DNA of 64,000 bases from Pedobacter suwonensis (GCF_900111825.1 NZ_FOJM01000009.1:1-64000), one strand, 5' to 3'; shown: positions 45,762 through 56,112, counted from the stretch's first letter. Numbers and translations are program-made. The notes: generated by a model not told the origin, from the letters alone.

Positions 45762-48700
45762 ATGAAAAAACTACTCTTTAGTATGATTTTATCTCTTGGA
45801 TTAATTTCGTTTGCTTTCGCGCAGGGCAAAGTCATTACCGGGAAGGTGACGTCGGCCTCGGGACCAGTTCCGGGTGTTAGCGTATTTGTAAAAGGCTCGC
45901 CAGCCAACGGCACACAGAGTGATGCCACCGGGGCCTTTAAATTAACCGTTGCAAACGATGCTAAAACGCTTGTTTTTAGTTTTATCGGTTACAAAATCAA
46001 AGAACTGCCCATTACCGGGTCAATCCTCAATGTAAACCTTGAAGAAGAGAACAATACCCTATCAGACGTGGTTGTGGTGGGTTACGGTACGCAGAACAAA
46101 CGGGATGTAACGGGATCAATTGCAAAGGTTACCGCAGCTGATTTTAAAGACAGGCCCGTACCTACCATTGAAGGGGCGCTGCAGGGTAAAGCACCTGGTG
46201 TTTTCATCAACTCGGGCAGTGGCAAACTGGGACAGGCACTTCAGATCAGGGTAAGGGGTATTTCTTCTATTTCGGCAAGTAACCAACCCTTATTTGTAAT
46301 TGATGGCGTTCCGATTGTAAGTGAAGCACTGGGTACCTATACCGAAGCCGATAACCCGCTTGCGGCGATAAGTCCGGATGATATCGAATCGATGGAGGTA
46401 TTAAAAGATGCGGCTTCTGCAGCTATTTATGGAGCAAGGGGATCAAACGGGGTAGTACTCATTACCACAAAAAAAGGAAAGCAGGGCAGAACCAACATTG
46501 ATTTTGGCTATTATGCCGGATTTAGCGACCCTACAAAAAAGGGGCAGTTTTTAAATGCCGACCAGTACCGCCAATTGCTTGATGCATCTTTTAAATATAA
46601 CAATTATGATGGTGGTGACTATGCCAATGCTGCAGAGATGTGGAAAGATTATACCGGTACTGATGACTGGACAAGCAATAACAATACGAATTGGGTTAAC
46701 GAAGCTTTTAGAAGAGGGCATACACAACAATATAACCTGAACATTAATGGCGGTGATGCAAAAACCCGGTTCATGTTATCAGGAAACTTCAATAACAATG
46801 ATGGAATTATTGTGAGCAACCGCTATGTACGTACCGGTGGACGCTTAAGTGTAGACCACACCGTTTCTAAAATTTTAGACGTTGGCGGATCCATCAATGT
46901 TTCAAAGGTAGATAACTATCGGATCCCTACAGATAACGCCTTCTCTAATCCCTTACAACTAAATGCCTTACCCCCTATCCAACCGGTACGTGATGCATCT
47001 GGTCAGCTAAATGGTTCTACGGTTTATTACAACAGCTTAATCGATTATGAAAATGGCAAAAACCTATCAACCACTTACCGAACCTTTGCAAATGCTTATG
47101 CAAGCTTAAAAATTACCCCAGACCTGGTTTTGAGAAGTGAATATGGTTTTGATTTTAATAACCTGGAAGAAGAACAGTTTTTAGGATCGAAAACACAGGA
47201 TGGCGGTAGTACAGGTGGCTCTTCAACTGATTACATGGCCAAATCTATCAACTTTAACACCAACAATACCCTTAACTACACCAAAACTTTTAATGAAAAA
47301 CATAACTTAAATGTATTGGCTGGTTTTGCCTTCCAGGATACAAAATTCAGGTATTCATCGGTAACCGGAACCACTTTACCATCAGACAGTTTTACCAAAA
47401 TTGCAAGTGCGGCGGTAATTGCTGCAGGAGAATCTTCAGAAACGAGGCATACTTTTGTTTCTTACCTGGCCAGGGTAAATTATAAATACGAAGATAAATA
47501 CCTGTTCAGTGCATCGATAAGAACGGATGGTTCATCAAGATTTGGTGTAAACAACAGATATGGAACTTTCCCCGCGCTTTCGGCAGGCTGGATTATTAAC
47601 CAGGAAGATTTTTTACAAACCAGCACTTGGTTAAGCCTGTTAAAATTAAGGGCCAGTTATGGTTTAACCGGTAACGCCGAAATCGGTGATTTTGCTTCGC
47701 GTAACCTGTACCGTGGCGTTAACTATGCAGGAGTTGGCGGTACACGCCCCAGCCAACTGGGAGACCCGAACCTGAGCTGGGAGAACACTACAAATTATAA
47801 TATCGGTTTAGATTTTGGCCTATTCTCCGACCGGATTTCGGGTACTGTTGAATATTATAAAAAGAAAACAACCGATTTATTGTTAAATGCCCCGATTGCC
47901 GCAACAAACGGTTTTTCTTCAATTACACAGAACATTGGCGATATGCAGAACAAGGGTTTTGAATTCTCTTTAAATACCAGGAATTTTGTAGGAGCGTTTA
48001 AATGGTCTACCTCTTTCAACATTTCGTTAAACAGGAATAAGGTTTTACGCTTAGTGGACGACCAACCGATTTATACAGGCGGAAGATTTTTGGGCAGAGT
48101 GGCCGTTGGAGAACCTTTAGGTTACTTTTACGGTAAAGCTTATGCAGGTGTAGACCCGGCCAATGGTGATGCCCTTTATTACATTGATGCATCAAGAACA
48201 GCTACTACCAACGATTATTCCCTTGCGCAAAACCAAAAACTGGGAGACCCGAACCCTAAATTCTTCGGGGGTTTTGGAAACCACTTTTCTTTCAAAAACT
48301 TTGATCTGGACGTTCAGGCACAGTTTGTATCCGGCAATGATATTTATAACATGGCAGGTGTTTTCCAATCAGCCAATGGCGATTATTTTGACAACCAGAC
48401 CATTGATCAGTTAAATTACTGGACACCCACCAACAGGAATACACCTATCCCACAACCGAGGTTTGGTGAAGGAAATGGAACAAGCCCCTCATCCAGATGG
48501 ATTCAGGATGGCTCTTACCTCAGGATAAAAAGTGTGGTTTTTAGTTATAATATCCCTAAAACATTTGCCAATAAATATAAATTACAGAATGTTAAATTAT
48601 TTGCATCAGCCCTTAATCTGTTTACCATAACCGGATATAAAGGTTACGATCCTGAAGTAAATACCCCTAGCGGTGGCAATCTCCAGTCTGACAACATCCA

Positions 48701-48770
48701 GCTGGGCCACGATTTTTATACGCCACCACAGGCAAGAACCATTACTTTCGGCGTAAACATTGGCTTATAA
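45762..48770 (+). CDS. SusC/RagA-type TonB-linked outer membrane receptor
   Basis: Complete SusC-like transporter, 1002 residues from the ATG at 45762. Signal peptide (LLFSMILSLGLISFAFAQ), carboxypeptidase-regulatory-like domain (about 22-100, GKVTSASGPVPGVSVFVKG), plug beginning LSDVVVVGYGTQNKRDVTGS and ending AASAAIYGARGSNGVVLITT, then a 22-strand barrel ending in the aromatic TITFGVNIGL. It pairs with the SusD gene 12 bases downstream, forming the usual pedal-bin importer. GH130 nearby points to mannosides, which is inference. Confidence 0.96.
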   Translation: MKKLLFSMILSLGLISFAFAQGKVITGKVTSASGPVPGVSVFVKGSPANGTQSDATGAFKLTVANDAKTLVFSFIGYKIKELPITGSILNVNLEEENNTLSDVVVVGYGTQNKRDVTGSIAKVTAADFKDRPVPTIEGALQGKAPGVFINSGSGKLGQALQIRVRGISSISASNQPLFVIDGVPIVSEALGTYTEADNPLAAISPDDIESMEVLKDAASAAIYGARGSNGVVLITTKKGKQGRTNIDFGYYAGFSDPTKKGQFLNADQYRQLLDASFKYNNYDGGDYANAAEMWKDYTGTDDWTSNNNTNWVNEAFRRGHTQQYNLNINGGDAKTRFMLSGNFNNNDGIIVSNRYVRTGGRLSVDHTVSKILDVGGSINVSKVDNYRIPTDNAFSNPLQLNALPPIQPVRDASGQLNGSTVYYNSLIDYENGKNLSTTYRTFANAYASLKITPDLVLRSEYGFDFNNLEEEQFLGSKTQDGGSTGGSSTDYMAKSINFNTNNTLNYTKTFNEKHNLNVLAGFAFQDTKFRYSSVTGTTLPSDSFTKIASAAVIAAGESSETRHTFVSYLARVNYKYEDKYLFSASIRTDGSSRFGVNNRYGTFPALSAGWIINQEDFLQTSTWLSLLKLRASYGLTGNAEIGDFASRNLYRGVNYAGVGGTRPSQLGDPNLSWENTTNYNIGLDFGLFSDRISGTVEYYKKKTTDLLLNAPIAATNGFSSITQNIGDMQNKGFEFSLNTRNFVGAFKWSTSFNISLNRNKVLRLVDDQPIYTGGRFLGRVAVGEPLGYFYGKAYAGVDPANGDALYYIDASRTATTNDYSLAQNQKLGDPNPKFFGGFGNHFSFKNFDLDVQAQFVSGNDIYNMAGVFQSANGDYFDNQTIDQLNYWTPTNRNTPIPQPRFGEGNGTSPSSRWIQDGSYLRIKSVVFSYNIPKTFANKYKLQNVKLFASALNLFTITGYKGYDPEVNTPSGGNLQSDNIQLGHDFYTPPQARTITFGVNIGL

Positions 48771-48782
48771 AACATTGAGTAT

Positions 48783-50150
48783 ATGAAAAATTATAAAAAT
48801 ATATTGGCTGGATTTTTCCTTTTGTTAAGTATATCCAGCTGCAAAAAGCAATTAGAAATAGATCCCAAACAGAACATCGACGCCAATGTGGCACTCAATA
48901 CCACAGCAGATGTTCAGAATGCCTTAATAGGTGCATATACTTTTATGGCCACCGGAGATCTTTATGGCAACAACCTTGTATTTATACCAGATCTGTATGC
49001 CAGCGACAATTACCTGACCTGGCGTGGTACTTTTACTACCTACCGCAATATTGCAAGCAAGGCCATAGTAGCTGATAATGCTGATGTACGGAGAACCTGG
49101 ATCACCGCTTACAGTGCCATTAATACCGCAAACATTGTGCTTTCTGCATTAAATGTAGTTAGTGATGCCAATACAAAAAGCGTAATAGAAGGCAAGGCAT
49201 TATTTATCAGGGGCATTATGCACTTTGAATTGGTAAGATTGTTCGGTTTGCCTTATGATGCCAGCGGATCCAATACCAACCTTGGCGTTCCTATCATGAC
49301 CAAAGCGGTAAAAACCATAGATAATGTAACCAATTCGGTGGCTAGAAACACCGTTGCCGAGGTTTATGCTGCAGTGGAAAACGACTTAAAATCGGCCATA
49401 ACAAAATTGGCTTCAGTTGATGACCAATATGCAGCAAAAGCTTTTTTGGCCAGGGTTTACCTGCAGGAAGGAAAATATGCTTTGGCAAGAGATGTTGCAA
49501 ATGATATTATTACCAACAGTCCATACCGCTTAATTACCAATTCACTTGAAGCACCGTTCAGGACCAAAAACTCAAGTGAGGGTATTTTTGAAATCAAACA
49601 GAACGAACAAAGTAATGCAGGTACCTCTAACGATGGATTGGCAACTTTTTACGCCAGCTATCAAAATGCTACCGGTGGAAATGTAGGCCGGGCTGATGCA
49701 TTGGTAAGCACCACATTTTACAATTCGTTTGAAACCGGAGATAAAAGGCAGACCGAAATGATTTACGAAGGCACTGGCGCCAGAACAGGCTTTTTCACTA
49801 AAAAATGGTATAGCTTTTATGATAACATACCTGTTTGCAGAATTACCGAGCAATACCTGATCCGGGCAGAATGTAATTTTAGGTTAGGCACGAGCGTTGG
49901 CGCTACCCCTGCTGATGACATTAATACATTAAGGACGAGGGCCGGATTGGGAAATGTGGTTCCAACCCTGGATATTATTTTAAACGAACGAGAAAAGGAA
50001 CTGGATTATGAAGGTTTCAGGCTGCATGATTATAAACGTACCAAACGCACTATCGGTACTTTTGCTTATGATGACCCTAAATTGGTTTTCCCGATTCCTG
50101 ATCGTGAAATAAATGTAAATAAAGCTTTAAAACAAAACCCGGGTTATTAG
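48783..50150 (+). CDS. SusD/RagB-type glycan-binding lipoprotein
   Basis: 455-residue surface lipoprotein partner of the SusC receptor. Signal MKNYKNILAGFFLLLSISSC with lipobox cysteine, then the helical TPR-like scaffold: the GAYTFMATGDLYG opening, ALFIRGIMHFELVRLFGLPY (the family RAxxyf-like helix), AKAFLARVYLQEGKYALAR, and the C-terminal EREKELDYEGFRLHDYKRT with PIPDREINVNKALKQNPGY. It ends just before a strong bidirectional terminator. Confidence 0.96.
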   Translation: MKNYKNILAGFFLLLSISSCKKQLEIDPKQNIDANVALNTTADVQNALIGAYTFMATGDLYGNNLVFIPDLYASDNYLTWRGTFTTYRNIASKAIVADNADVRRTWITAYSAINTANIVLSALNVVSDANTKSVIEGKALFIRGIMHFELVRLFGLPYDASGSNTNLGVPIMTKAVKTIDNVTNSVARNTVAEVYAAVENDLKSAITKLASVDDQYAAKAFLARVYLQEGKYALARDVANDIITNSPYRLITNSLEAPFRTKNSSEGIFEIKQNEQSNAGTSNDGLATFYASYQNATGGNVGRADALVSTTFYNSFETGDKRQTEMIYEGTGARTGFFTKKWYSFYDNIPVCRITEQYLIRAECNFRLGTSVGATPADDINTLRTRAGLGNVVPTLDIILNEREKELDYEGFRLHDYKRTKRTIGTFAYDDPKLVFPIPDREINVNKALKQNPGY

Positions 50151-50168
50151 GTAAACTGCTTATAAACC

Positions 50169-50198
50169 AAAGCCTCCGGATGTAATTCCGGAGGCTTT
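50169..50198. terminator. bidirectional terminator between susD and acs
   Basis: AAAGCCTCCGGA (50169-50180) pairs perfectly with TCCGGAGGCTTT (50187-50198) around a six-base loop. The flanks are A-rich on the left and T-rich on the right, serving the convergent susD-like and acs genes. Confidence 0.9.
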
Positions 50199-50217
50199 GT
50201 TGTTAAATGGTTTTTTA

Positions 50218-52113
50218 TTAAAGTTTCTTCGCAGCTTCAATAATTTCTTCTACCACACCCGGATCAAGCAAAGTAGAGGTATCGCCTAAATTACCGGTGT
50301 CTCCTTCTGCAATCTTGCGTAAAATCCTGCGCATAATTTTGCCCGAACGTGTTTTGGGCAAACCAGATACAAACAAAATTTTATCAGGCTTGGCTATGGC
50401 TCCAATTACGCGGGTAACCGTTTGCAAAATATCTTTTTTAGATAATTCAGCTTCGCCATGCATATCAGGATAAATAACAAAAGCATAAATGCCCTGCCCC
50501 TTTACATCATGCGGATAGCCCACCACGGCGCTTTCTACCACACCCGCATGCATGTTAATGGCATTTTCTACTTCTGCGGTACCAATTCTATGCCCCGAAA
50601 CATTTAACACATCATCAACGCGGCCGGTAATCCGGTAATAACCATCCTCATCGCGCAAACAGCCGTCGCCGGTAAAATATAAATTCTCGTAAGTAGAGAA
50701 ATAAGTCTGCTTGCAACGTTCGTGGTCGCCATAAGTGGTACGCAACATACCTGGCCACGGGAATTTAATGCAAAGATTTCCCATTACCCCGTTTCCTTCA
50801 ATTTCATTACCGTTTTCATCTACTAAAATGGGCTGGATGCCAGGTAAGGGCAAGGTAGCAAAACTGGGTTTGGTTGGGGTTACGGTTGCTATAGGTGAAA
50901 TCATGATTCCGCCGGTTTCGGTTTGCCACCAGGTATCCACAATAGGCGCTTTGCCATGTCCGATCTTCTCATCGAACCAATGCCAGGCTTCTTCGTTAAT
51001 CGGCTCTCCTACCGAGCCTAAAACACGGATAGAGCTTAAATCTTTGCCATTAAGCGGATCATCGCCATAACTCATTAAAGAACGGATAGCCGTAGGTGCC
51101 GTGTATAAAGTATTTACCTTGTATTTTTCTACAATATCCCAGAAACGTGATGGTGTAGGGTAAGTGGGGATACCCTCGAAAAGCACCGAAGTTGCACCCT
51201 GCGAAAGCGGTCCGTAAACAATGTAGGAGTGTCCGGTAATCCAGCCGATATCCGCCGTACAGAAATAAACTTCGCCGGGCTGATAATTAAATACATTGGC
51301 AAAGGTATAGCCCGCATAAACCATGTAACCGCCACAGGTATGTACTACACCTTTGGGTTTGCCTGTAGAACCCGAAGTATACAAAATGAAGAGCATGTCT
51401 TCAGCATCCATTTCCTCTGCTTCGCAGATATCGTTTACGTGCTTCACTTCATCTTCCCACCATACATCACGTCCTTTCAACATTGAAACAGGCGTACGCA
51501 CATGGGTTAACACAATACATTTCTCTACGGTTGGGCAACCGATCAATGCATCGTCAATTACATCTTTTAAAGGAATCTGTTTGTTGCCACGGTAAGAACC
51601 ATCAGCGGTAATCACCACTTTGCATTTCGAGTCGTTAATCCTGTCGGCGATGGATTTGGCAGAGAAGCCGCCAAAAATAACCGAGTGTACCGCACCGATG
51701 CGCGCGCAGGCCAAAACAGCAATAGCCAGTTCGGGTACCATGGGCATATAAATGCAGATACGATCGCCTTTTTTGGCGCCATTGCGTTTTAACACATTGG
51801 CAAAACGGCAAACACGCTCATGCAACATTTTATAGGTATAGGTAACACTTTCTTCTTCCGGGTTGTTCGGTTCCCAAACAATGGCTGGTTTATCGCCATT
51901 GGCAGCAAGGTGCCGGTCCAAACAATTTTCGGTGATGTTAAGCTTTGCCCCTTCAAACCATTTGATATCGGGTTCGTTAAAGTTCCAGGATAATACCTTA
52001 AACCAGGGTTTGCGCCATTGGAAGTTTTGCGCCACTTCGCCCCAAAACTGCTCAGGGTTTTCTACGCTTTTCTTATAATCTTCTTCGTATTGCTTAAAAG
52101 AGGTAATTTGCAT
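50218..52113 (-). CDS. acs: acetyl-CoA synthetase
   Basis: Converts acetate, ATP and CoA to acetyl-CoA through acetyl-AMP in the cytoplasm; 631 residues, near the usual 640-650. Features in order: FWGEVAQNFQWRKPW near the N terminus, the phosphate loop LYTSGSTGKPKGVVHT, DIGWITGHSY, the acetate pocket VDTWWQTETGG, TGRVDDVLNVSGHRIGTAEV, and the catalytic, acetylatable lysine in KTRSGKIMRRILRKI. It is monocistronic and divergent from rpmB across 292 bases of AT-rich promoter DNA. Confidence 0.97.
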   Translation of the reverse strand: MQITSFKQYEEDYKKSVENPEQFWGEVAQNFQWRKPWFKVLSWNFNEPDIKWFEGAKLNITENCLDRHLAANGDKPAIVWEPNNPEEESVTYTYKMLHERVCRFANVLKRNGAKKGDRICIYMPMVPELAIAVLACARIGAVHSVIFGGFSAKSIADRINDSKCKVVITADGSYRGNKQIPLKDVIDDALIGCPTVEKCIVLTHVRTPVSMLKGRDVWWEDEVKHVNDICEAEEMDAEDMLFILYTSGSTGKPKGVVHTCGGYMVYAGYTFANVFNYQPGEVYFCTADIGWITGHSYIVYGPLSQGATSVLFEGIPTYPTPSRFWDIVEKYKVNTLYTAPTAIRSLMSYGDDPLNGKDLSSIRVLGSVGEPINEEAWHWFDEKIGHGKAPIVDTWWQTETGGIMISPIATVTPTKPSFATLPLPGIQPILVDENGNEIEGNGVMGNLCIKFPWPGMLRTTYGDHERCKQTYFSTYENLYFTGDGCLRDEDGYYRITGRVDDVLNVSGHRIGTAEVENAINMHAGVVESAVVGYPHDVKGQGIYAFVIYPDMHGEAELSKKDILQTVTRVIGAIAKPDKILFVSGLPKTRSGKIMRRILRKIAEGDTGNLGDTSTLLDPGVVEEIIEAAKKL

Positions 52114-52405
52114 CGCTAGTTTTTTATATTTTTGGATTTAGTGGCAGCTAATTTAACTAAATAATGCCAATGAAAAATAGTCTTATCGTATCAAAATGGA
52201 GATCAAATGTTAAGCAGACTGTTTATTTTAAAAGCTGATAATTTAAATATCCGGAATAACGAACATGGCATGAACCTTTACCGGCTGCAAATATTAATTA
52301 TAAAAAATAATTAGCTAGGCTATTGCTGTTTACAATTATTATTCAGATATTTGCAAACTCTTAAAAAAATTAAGCGGACGATATTAACAACTATATTTAC
52401 AAGTC

Positions 52406-52639
52406 ATGTCAAGAGTTTGTGATTTAACAGGAAAAAAAGCAATGGTAGGTAACAACGTTTCTCACTCGAACGTTAAAACCAAACGCAAATTTTACCCAAA
52501 CCTACAACTTCAGAAATTTTATATTCCTGAAGAAAACCGTTGGATTACGTTGAAAGTTTCTACTTCAGCGATTAAAACCATCAATAAAGTGGGCATCAGC
52601 GAAGCAATTAACCGTTTCGTAAAAAAAGGATTTTTGTAA
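52406..52639 (+). CDS. rpmB: 50S ribosomal protein L28
   Basis: 77-residue ribosomal protein: [20 protein letters not shown] is the L28 N terminus, followed by KRKFYPNLQ and the C-terminal helix. It opens the rpmB-rpmG-DUF4295 cluster typical of Bacteroidota. A TATATTTA element 13-20 bases upstream is a possible -7 box. Confidence 0.97.
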   Translation: MSRVCDLTGKKAMVGNNVSHSNVKTKRKFYPNLQLQKFYIPEENRWITLKVSTSAIKTINKVGISEAINRFVKKGFL

Positions 52640-52683
52640 AAAACATTAACTGTTGAGATTAACAGTTTTCAATTTATATTAAA

Positions 52684-52866
52684 ATGGCAAAAAAAGGTAA
52701 CAGAGTTCAAGTTATTTTAGAATGTACTGAACACAAAGAAAGTGGCATGCCGGGTATGTCTAGATATATTTCTACCAAAAACCGTAAAAATACTACTGAA
52801 AGATTAGAATTGAAAAAATTCAATCCAGTATTGAGAAAAGTAACCGTACATAAAGAGATTAAATAA
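52684..52866 (+). CDS. rpmG: 50S ribosomal protein L33
   Basis: 60-residue L33: [20 protein letters not shown], then [20 protein letters not shown] and the KEIK end. It has a single cysteine, so it is the zinc-free form. It lies 44 bases after rpmB. The 83-base gap before the next gene contains short ATTCAATC repeats. Confidence 0.97.
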   Translation: MAKKGNRVQVILECTEHKESGMPGMSRYISTKNRKNTTERLELKKFNPVLRKVTVHKEIK

Positions 52867-52949
52867 GGCTGAAGGTAAAAGGCTTAGGCTTGAGGGTTTA
52901 ACCACTCATTCAATCCTTCTATCATTCAATCATTTAAAATTATAAGAAC

Positions 52950-53105
52950 ATGGCAAAGAAAGTAGTTGCAACCCTTAAAACAGGTACAGGTAAAGAATAT
53001 TCGAAAGTAATTACAATGGTAAAATCACCAAAAACCGGTGCTTACTCATTCAAAGAACTTATCGTACATAACGACCACGTAAAAGATGCTATCGCATCTA
53101 AATAA
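52950..53105 (+). CDS. DUF4295 small basic protein
   Basis: 51 residues: MAKKVVATLKTGTGKEYSKV, continuing VKSPKTGAYSFKELIVHN and ending AIASK. This short lysine-rich family is conserved after L33 in Bacteroidota and is thought to be ribosome-associated, though its role is unproven. It is followed by a terminator. Confidence 0.92.
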   Translation: MAKKVVATLKTGTGKEYSKVITMVKSPKTGAYSFKELIVHNDHVKDAIASK

Positions 53106-53135
53106 GGTTAATATTTTTTAATATAAAATATTACA

Positions 53136-53169
53136 GGCCGTTCCGTTTTTAACCGGAAGGGCTTTTTTT
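53136..53169 (+). terminator. rho-independent terminator after DUF4295 gene
   Basis: GCC-G-TTCCG (53137-53145) pairs with CGGAA-G-GGC (53154-53162) and is followed by seven T residues. It separates the ribosomal genes from ftsY, whose start lies 18 bases later. Confidence 0.8.
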
Positions 53170-53187
53170 GTTATATCAAATTTAGAT

Positions 53188-54150
53188 ATGGGTTTATTCG
53201 ATTTTTTCAAAAAGAAAGAAACTGCGCCTGAAGCTCAGGAAGCGCTGGATAAAGGTTTAGAGAAAACCAAAGACGGTTTCTTTAATAAAATTACCAAAGC
53301 TGTAGCCGGTAAATCGACGGTTGATGATGAAGTTCTTGATAACCTGGAAGAGGTTTTGGTTACTTCTGACGTGGGTGTAAGTACCACTTTAAAAATCATC
53401 AAACGCATTGAAGAGCGTGTAGCCAAAGATAAATACCTGAATACCGCTGAGCTTAATTTTATCCTTCGAGATGAAATTCAATTACTGCTATCCGAAAACA
53501 ACAGCAATGATTTCCGTCAGTTCGAATATGGCGATCATAAACCCTATGTAATTATGGTGGTTGGCGTAAATGGCGTGGGCAAAACCACCACCATTGGTAA
53601 ACTGGCACATAAACTAAAAGAATCGGGTTTAAAAGTTGTTTTAGGCGCAGCCGATACCTTTAGGGCTGCAGCGGTTGACCAGATTAAACTTTGGGGCGAA
53701 CGTGTTGGCGTAAGGGTGGTGGCACAGGCCATGGGCTCTGACCCTGCTTCGGTTGCTTTTGATACCCTGCAATCGGCCGTGGCCAATGGCGAAGACGTGG
53801 TGATTATTGATACCGCCGGACGTTTGCACAACAAAATTGGTTTGATGAACGAGCTGGGCAAAATTAAACAGGTGATGCAAAAGGTAGTACCAGGTGCGCC
53901 GCACGAAATTTTATTGGTATTAGATGCCTCTACCGGCCAGAATGCCTTTGAACAGTGCAAGCAATTTACTGAAGCTACCGATGTGAATGCATTGGCCATT
54001 ACCAAATTGGATGGAACAGCAAAAGGCGGTGTGGTGATCGGGATTTCTGATCAGTTTAAAATTCCTGTTAAATATATTGGTGTAGGAGAGAAAATAGGCG
54101 ATTTACAGCTTTTCGATAAAAAAGATTTTGTGAATAGTTTGTTTAAGTAA
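53188..54150 (+). CDS. ftsY: signal recognition particle receptor FtsY
   Basis: SRP-receptor GTPase (320 residues) that docks SRP-ribosome complexes at the inner membrane. N-terminal amphipathic start MGLFDFFKKKE, short acidic A domain, the N domain, then the G domain: G1 GVNGVGKTTTIGKLAH, DTFRAAAVDQI, G3 DTAGRLHNK, G4 TKLDGTAKGG, and the closing GVGEKIGDLQLFD. The A domain is short, as in Bacteroidota. Confidence 0.97.
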   Translation: MGLFDFFKKKETAPEAQEALDKGLEKTKDGFFNKITKAVAGKSTVDDEVLDNLEEVLVTSDVGVSTTLKIIKRIEERVAKDKYLNTAELNFILRDEIQLLLSENNSNDFRQFEYGDHKPYVIMVVGVNGVGKTTTIGKLAHKLKESGLKVVLGAADTFRAAAVDQIKLWGERVGVRVVAQAMGSDPASVAFDTLQSAVANGEDVVIIDTAGRLHNKIGLMNELGKIKQVMQKVVPGAPHEILLVLDASTGQNAFEQCKQFTEATDVNALAITKLDGTAKGGVVIGISDQFKIPVKYIGVGEKIGDLQLFDKKDFVNSLFK

Positions 54151-54163
54151 GCTACCAATCCTT

Positions 54164-54231
54164 CGTCATGCTGAATTTATTTCAGCATCTCTTCTCTAAT
54201 TTAAAGACCCTGAAATAAATTCAGGGTGACG
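54164..54231. repeat. CGTCA...TGACG stem-loop repeat between ftsY and rimO
   Basis: CGTCATGCTGAATTTATTTC is matched by GAAATAAATTCAGGGTGACG on the other side, a 22-bp arm with two mismatches. It may act as the ftsY terminator. It shares its ends with the repeat at 4317-4413. Confidence 0.7.
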
Positions 54232-54272
54232 ACCGCTCAAACTTTGATAATAGTAAAGATTAAGTGTAAAAG

Positions 54273-55604
54273 ATGAACACTAAAGTAGTACGCAGTAAAA
54301 CAACAATCAAACAACCTAAAATCAATGTGATTACTTTAGGCTGTTCTAAAAACATATACGATTCGGAAGTATTGATGGGACAGTTGCGCGGCAACAACCT
54401 CAACGTTACCCATGAATCAGACAAAATGGGTAAAGATGATATCGTAGTGATTAATACCTGCGGTTTTATTGATAATGCCAAACAGGAATCAATTGATACC
54501 ATTCTGCAGTTTAGCGAACTGAAAGAAGCCGGCAAAATTGGCAAAGTGGTGGTTACAGGCTGCCTTTCTGAGCGTTATAAACCCGAACTGGAATCGGAAA
54601 TTACCAACGTAGATGCCTTTTTTGGCACCAACGATTTACAAAATATTTTGCACGAGCTGGGCGCCAATTACAAACATGAACTGATTGGCGAACGTTTGCT
54701 TACCACTCCATCACACTTTGCCTACTTCAAAATTGCCGAGGGATGTAACCGTCCATGCTCGTTCTGCGCCATACCGTTAATGCGTGGCAAACACATGAGT
54801 AAACCGATGGAAGAATTGGTTAACGAGGCTAAAATACTGGCTAAAAACGGCACTAAGGAATTAATTTTAATTGCGCAGGATCTTACCTACTATGGCTTAG
54901 ACCTGTATGGCGTGCGCAAACTGGATGAGCTGATGCGTCGCCTGTCAGATGTACCGGGTATCGAATGGATCCGCCTGCAATACGCCTACCCTTCTGGCTT
55001 CCCGATGGAAATTTTGGATGCCATGAATGAGCGCGACAATATCTGTAAATATCTGGATATGCCCTTACAGCATATTACCGATAACATGTTAAAATCAATG
55101 CGCCGCGGCACCACTAAGCAAAAAACCATTGACCTGGTTAACCAGATCAGGGATAAAGTACCAAATATTGCCATGCGTACCACTTTAATATGCGGTTACC
55201 CCGGCGAAACAGAACGCGATTTCGAAGAAATGGCAGCGTGGGTCGCCGAAACCAAATTTGATCGTTTAGGCTGCTTTACTTACTCACATGAAGAAAAAAC
55301 CCATGCACACACATTGGTTGACGACATCCCTGAGGAAGTAAAACAACAAAGGGTAGACGATATCATGGAAATCCAGCAGGGCATATCATTTGATATTAAC
55401 CAGGAAAAAGTAGGCAAAACCTTTAAAGTGCTGGTTGATAAAAAAGAAGGAGATTTCTTTGTAGGCAGAACCGAATTTGACTCGCCAGAGGTAGATAATG
55501 AAGTATTGATCGATGCGGCAACAGGTTACGCCGCTAACGGAAGCTTTGTTAATGTGAAAGTTGACAGAGCAGAAGATTTCGATTTATACGGAACGATCGT
55601 TTAA
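54273..55604 (+). CDS. rimO: ribosomal protein S12 methylthiotransferase RimO
   Basis: Radical-SAM enzyme (443 residues) adding a methylthio group to an aspartate of S12. The N-terminal domain has VITLGCSKNIYDSEVLMGQL with cysteines also in INTCGF and VTGCLSERY. The radical-SAM cluster motif is CNRPCSFCAIP. Further marks are LIAQDLTYYGLDLYG, YAYPSGFP, DMPLQHITD, ICGYPGETE, and a C-terminal TRAM domain. It is closed by a perfect terminator hairpin. Confidence 0.97.
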   Translation: MNTKVVRSKTTIKQPKINVITLGCSKNIYDSEVLMGQLRGNNLNVTHESDKMGKDDIVVINTCGFIDNAKQESIDTILQFSELKEAGKIGKVVVTGCLSERYKPELESEITNVDAFFGTNDLQNILHELGANYKHELIGERLLTTPSHFAYFKIAEGCNRPCSFCAIPLMRGKHMSKPMEELVNEAKILAKNGTKELILIAQDLTYYGLDLYGVRKLDELMRRLSDVPGIEWIRLQYAYPSGFPMEILDAMNERDNICKYLDMPLQHITDNMLKSMRRGTTKQKTIDLVNQIRDKVPNIAMRTTLICGYPGETERDFEEMAAWVAETKFDRLGCFTYSHEEKTHAHTLVDDIPEEVKQQRVDDIMEIQQGISFDINQEKVGKTFKVLVDKKEGDFFVGRTEFDSPEVDNEVLIDAATGYAANGSFVNVKVDRAEDFDLYGTIV

Positions 55605-55618
55605 AAAAATATAGTCAA

Positions 55619-55654
55619 CAAAAAGTCGCAAAAGCAAGCTTTTGCGACTTTTTG
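55619..55654 (+). terminator. rimO terminator
   Basis: A 17-bp perfect inverted repeat, CAAAAAGTCGCAAAAGC (55619-55635) with GCTTTTGCGACTTTTTG (55638-55654), 14 bases after the rimO stop and followed by TTTTTG. Confidence 0.9.
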
Positions 55655-55770
55655 TTTTTGAAGCTTATTTAGTCGCACATGCCACGTTAAACCAGTTTGA
55701 ACGCCTCCTAAAACATTTGAACAGTTCTTGTAGACAGATGACCATTCCCTATTTAGGGAGTGATGACTAA

Positions 55771-56112
55771 CTAATTTTTAGAAGCTGGCCTGTTTTTAAT
55801 CTGACTAGGTTTTAACCAGATTTTAGCGCCTTTTGAGTTTACATAGTATTTCTCATTTTTGGCGTTTATGTAAACATCAGAGCCATCTGGTGCCATTTTA
55901 CCTTTCCAGGTTTTATCAGCTACCTTCGAACTACCTTTTACCGCTACTTCAGCCGTTTTATTTCCTACTGATTTGGCACCTTTACCAATGGCTTTCCCGG
56001 TTTTGTCTAATGCTTTACCTACCTCAGTTTTTTTCTCTTGTGCGTTTACGCTAAGGGTTACACCGCCAAATAAGGCCATTGTTAATAAACCCATTACTAA
56101 TTTCTTTTTCAT
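55771..56112 (-). CDS. secreted lysine-rich protein, unknown
   Basis: 113 residues with a signal peptide (KLVMGLLTMALFGGVTLSVNAQ), then an amphipathic repeat-like Lys/Gly/Ala region (VGKALDKTGKAIGKGAKSVG) and a short C-terminal domain (DVYINAKNEKYYVNSKGAKI). It resembles small exported Bacteroidota proteins of unknown function. Monocistronic, facing rimO. Confidence 0.75.
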   Translation of the reverse strand: MKKKLVMGLLTMALFGGVTLSVNAQEKKTEVGKALDKTGKAIGKGAKSVGNKTAEVAVKGSSKVADKTWKGKMAPDGSDVYINAKNEKYYVNSKGAKIWLKPSQIKNRPASKN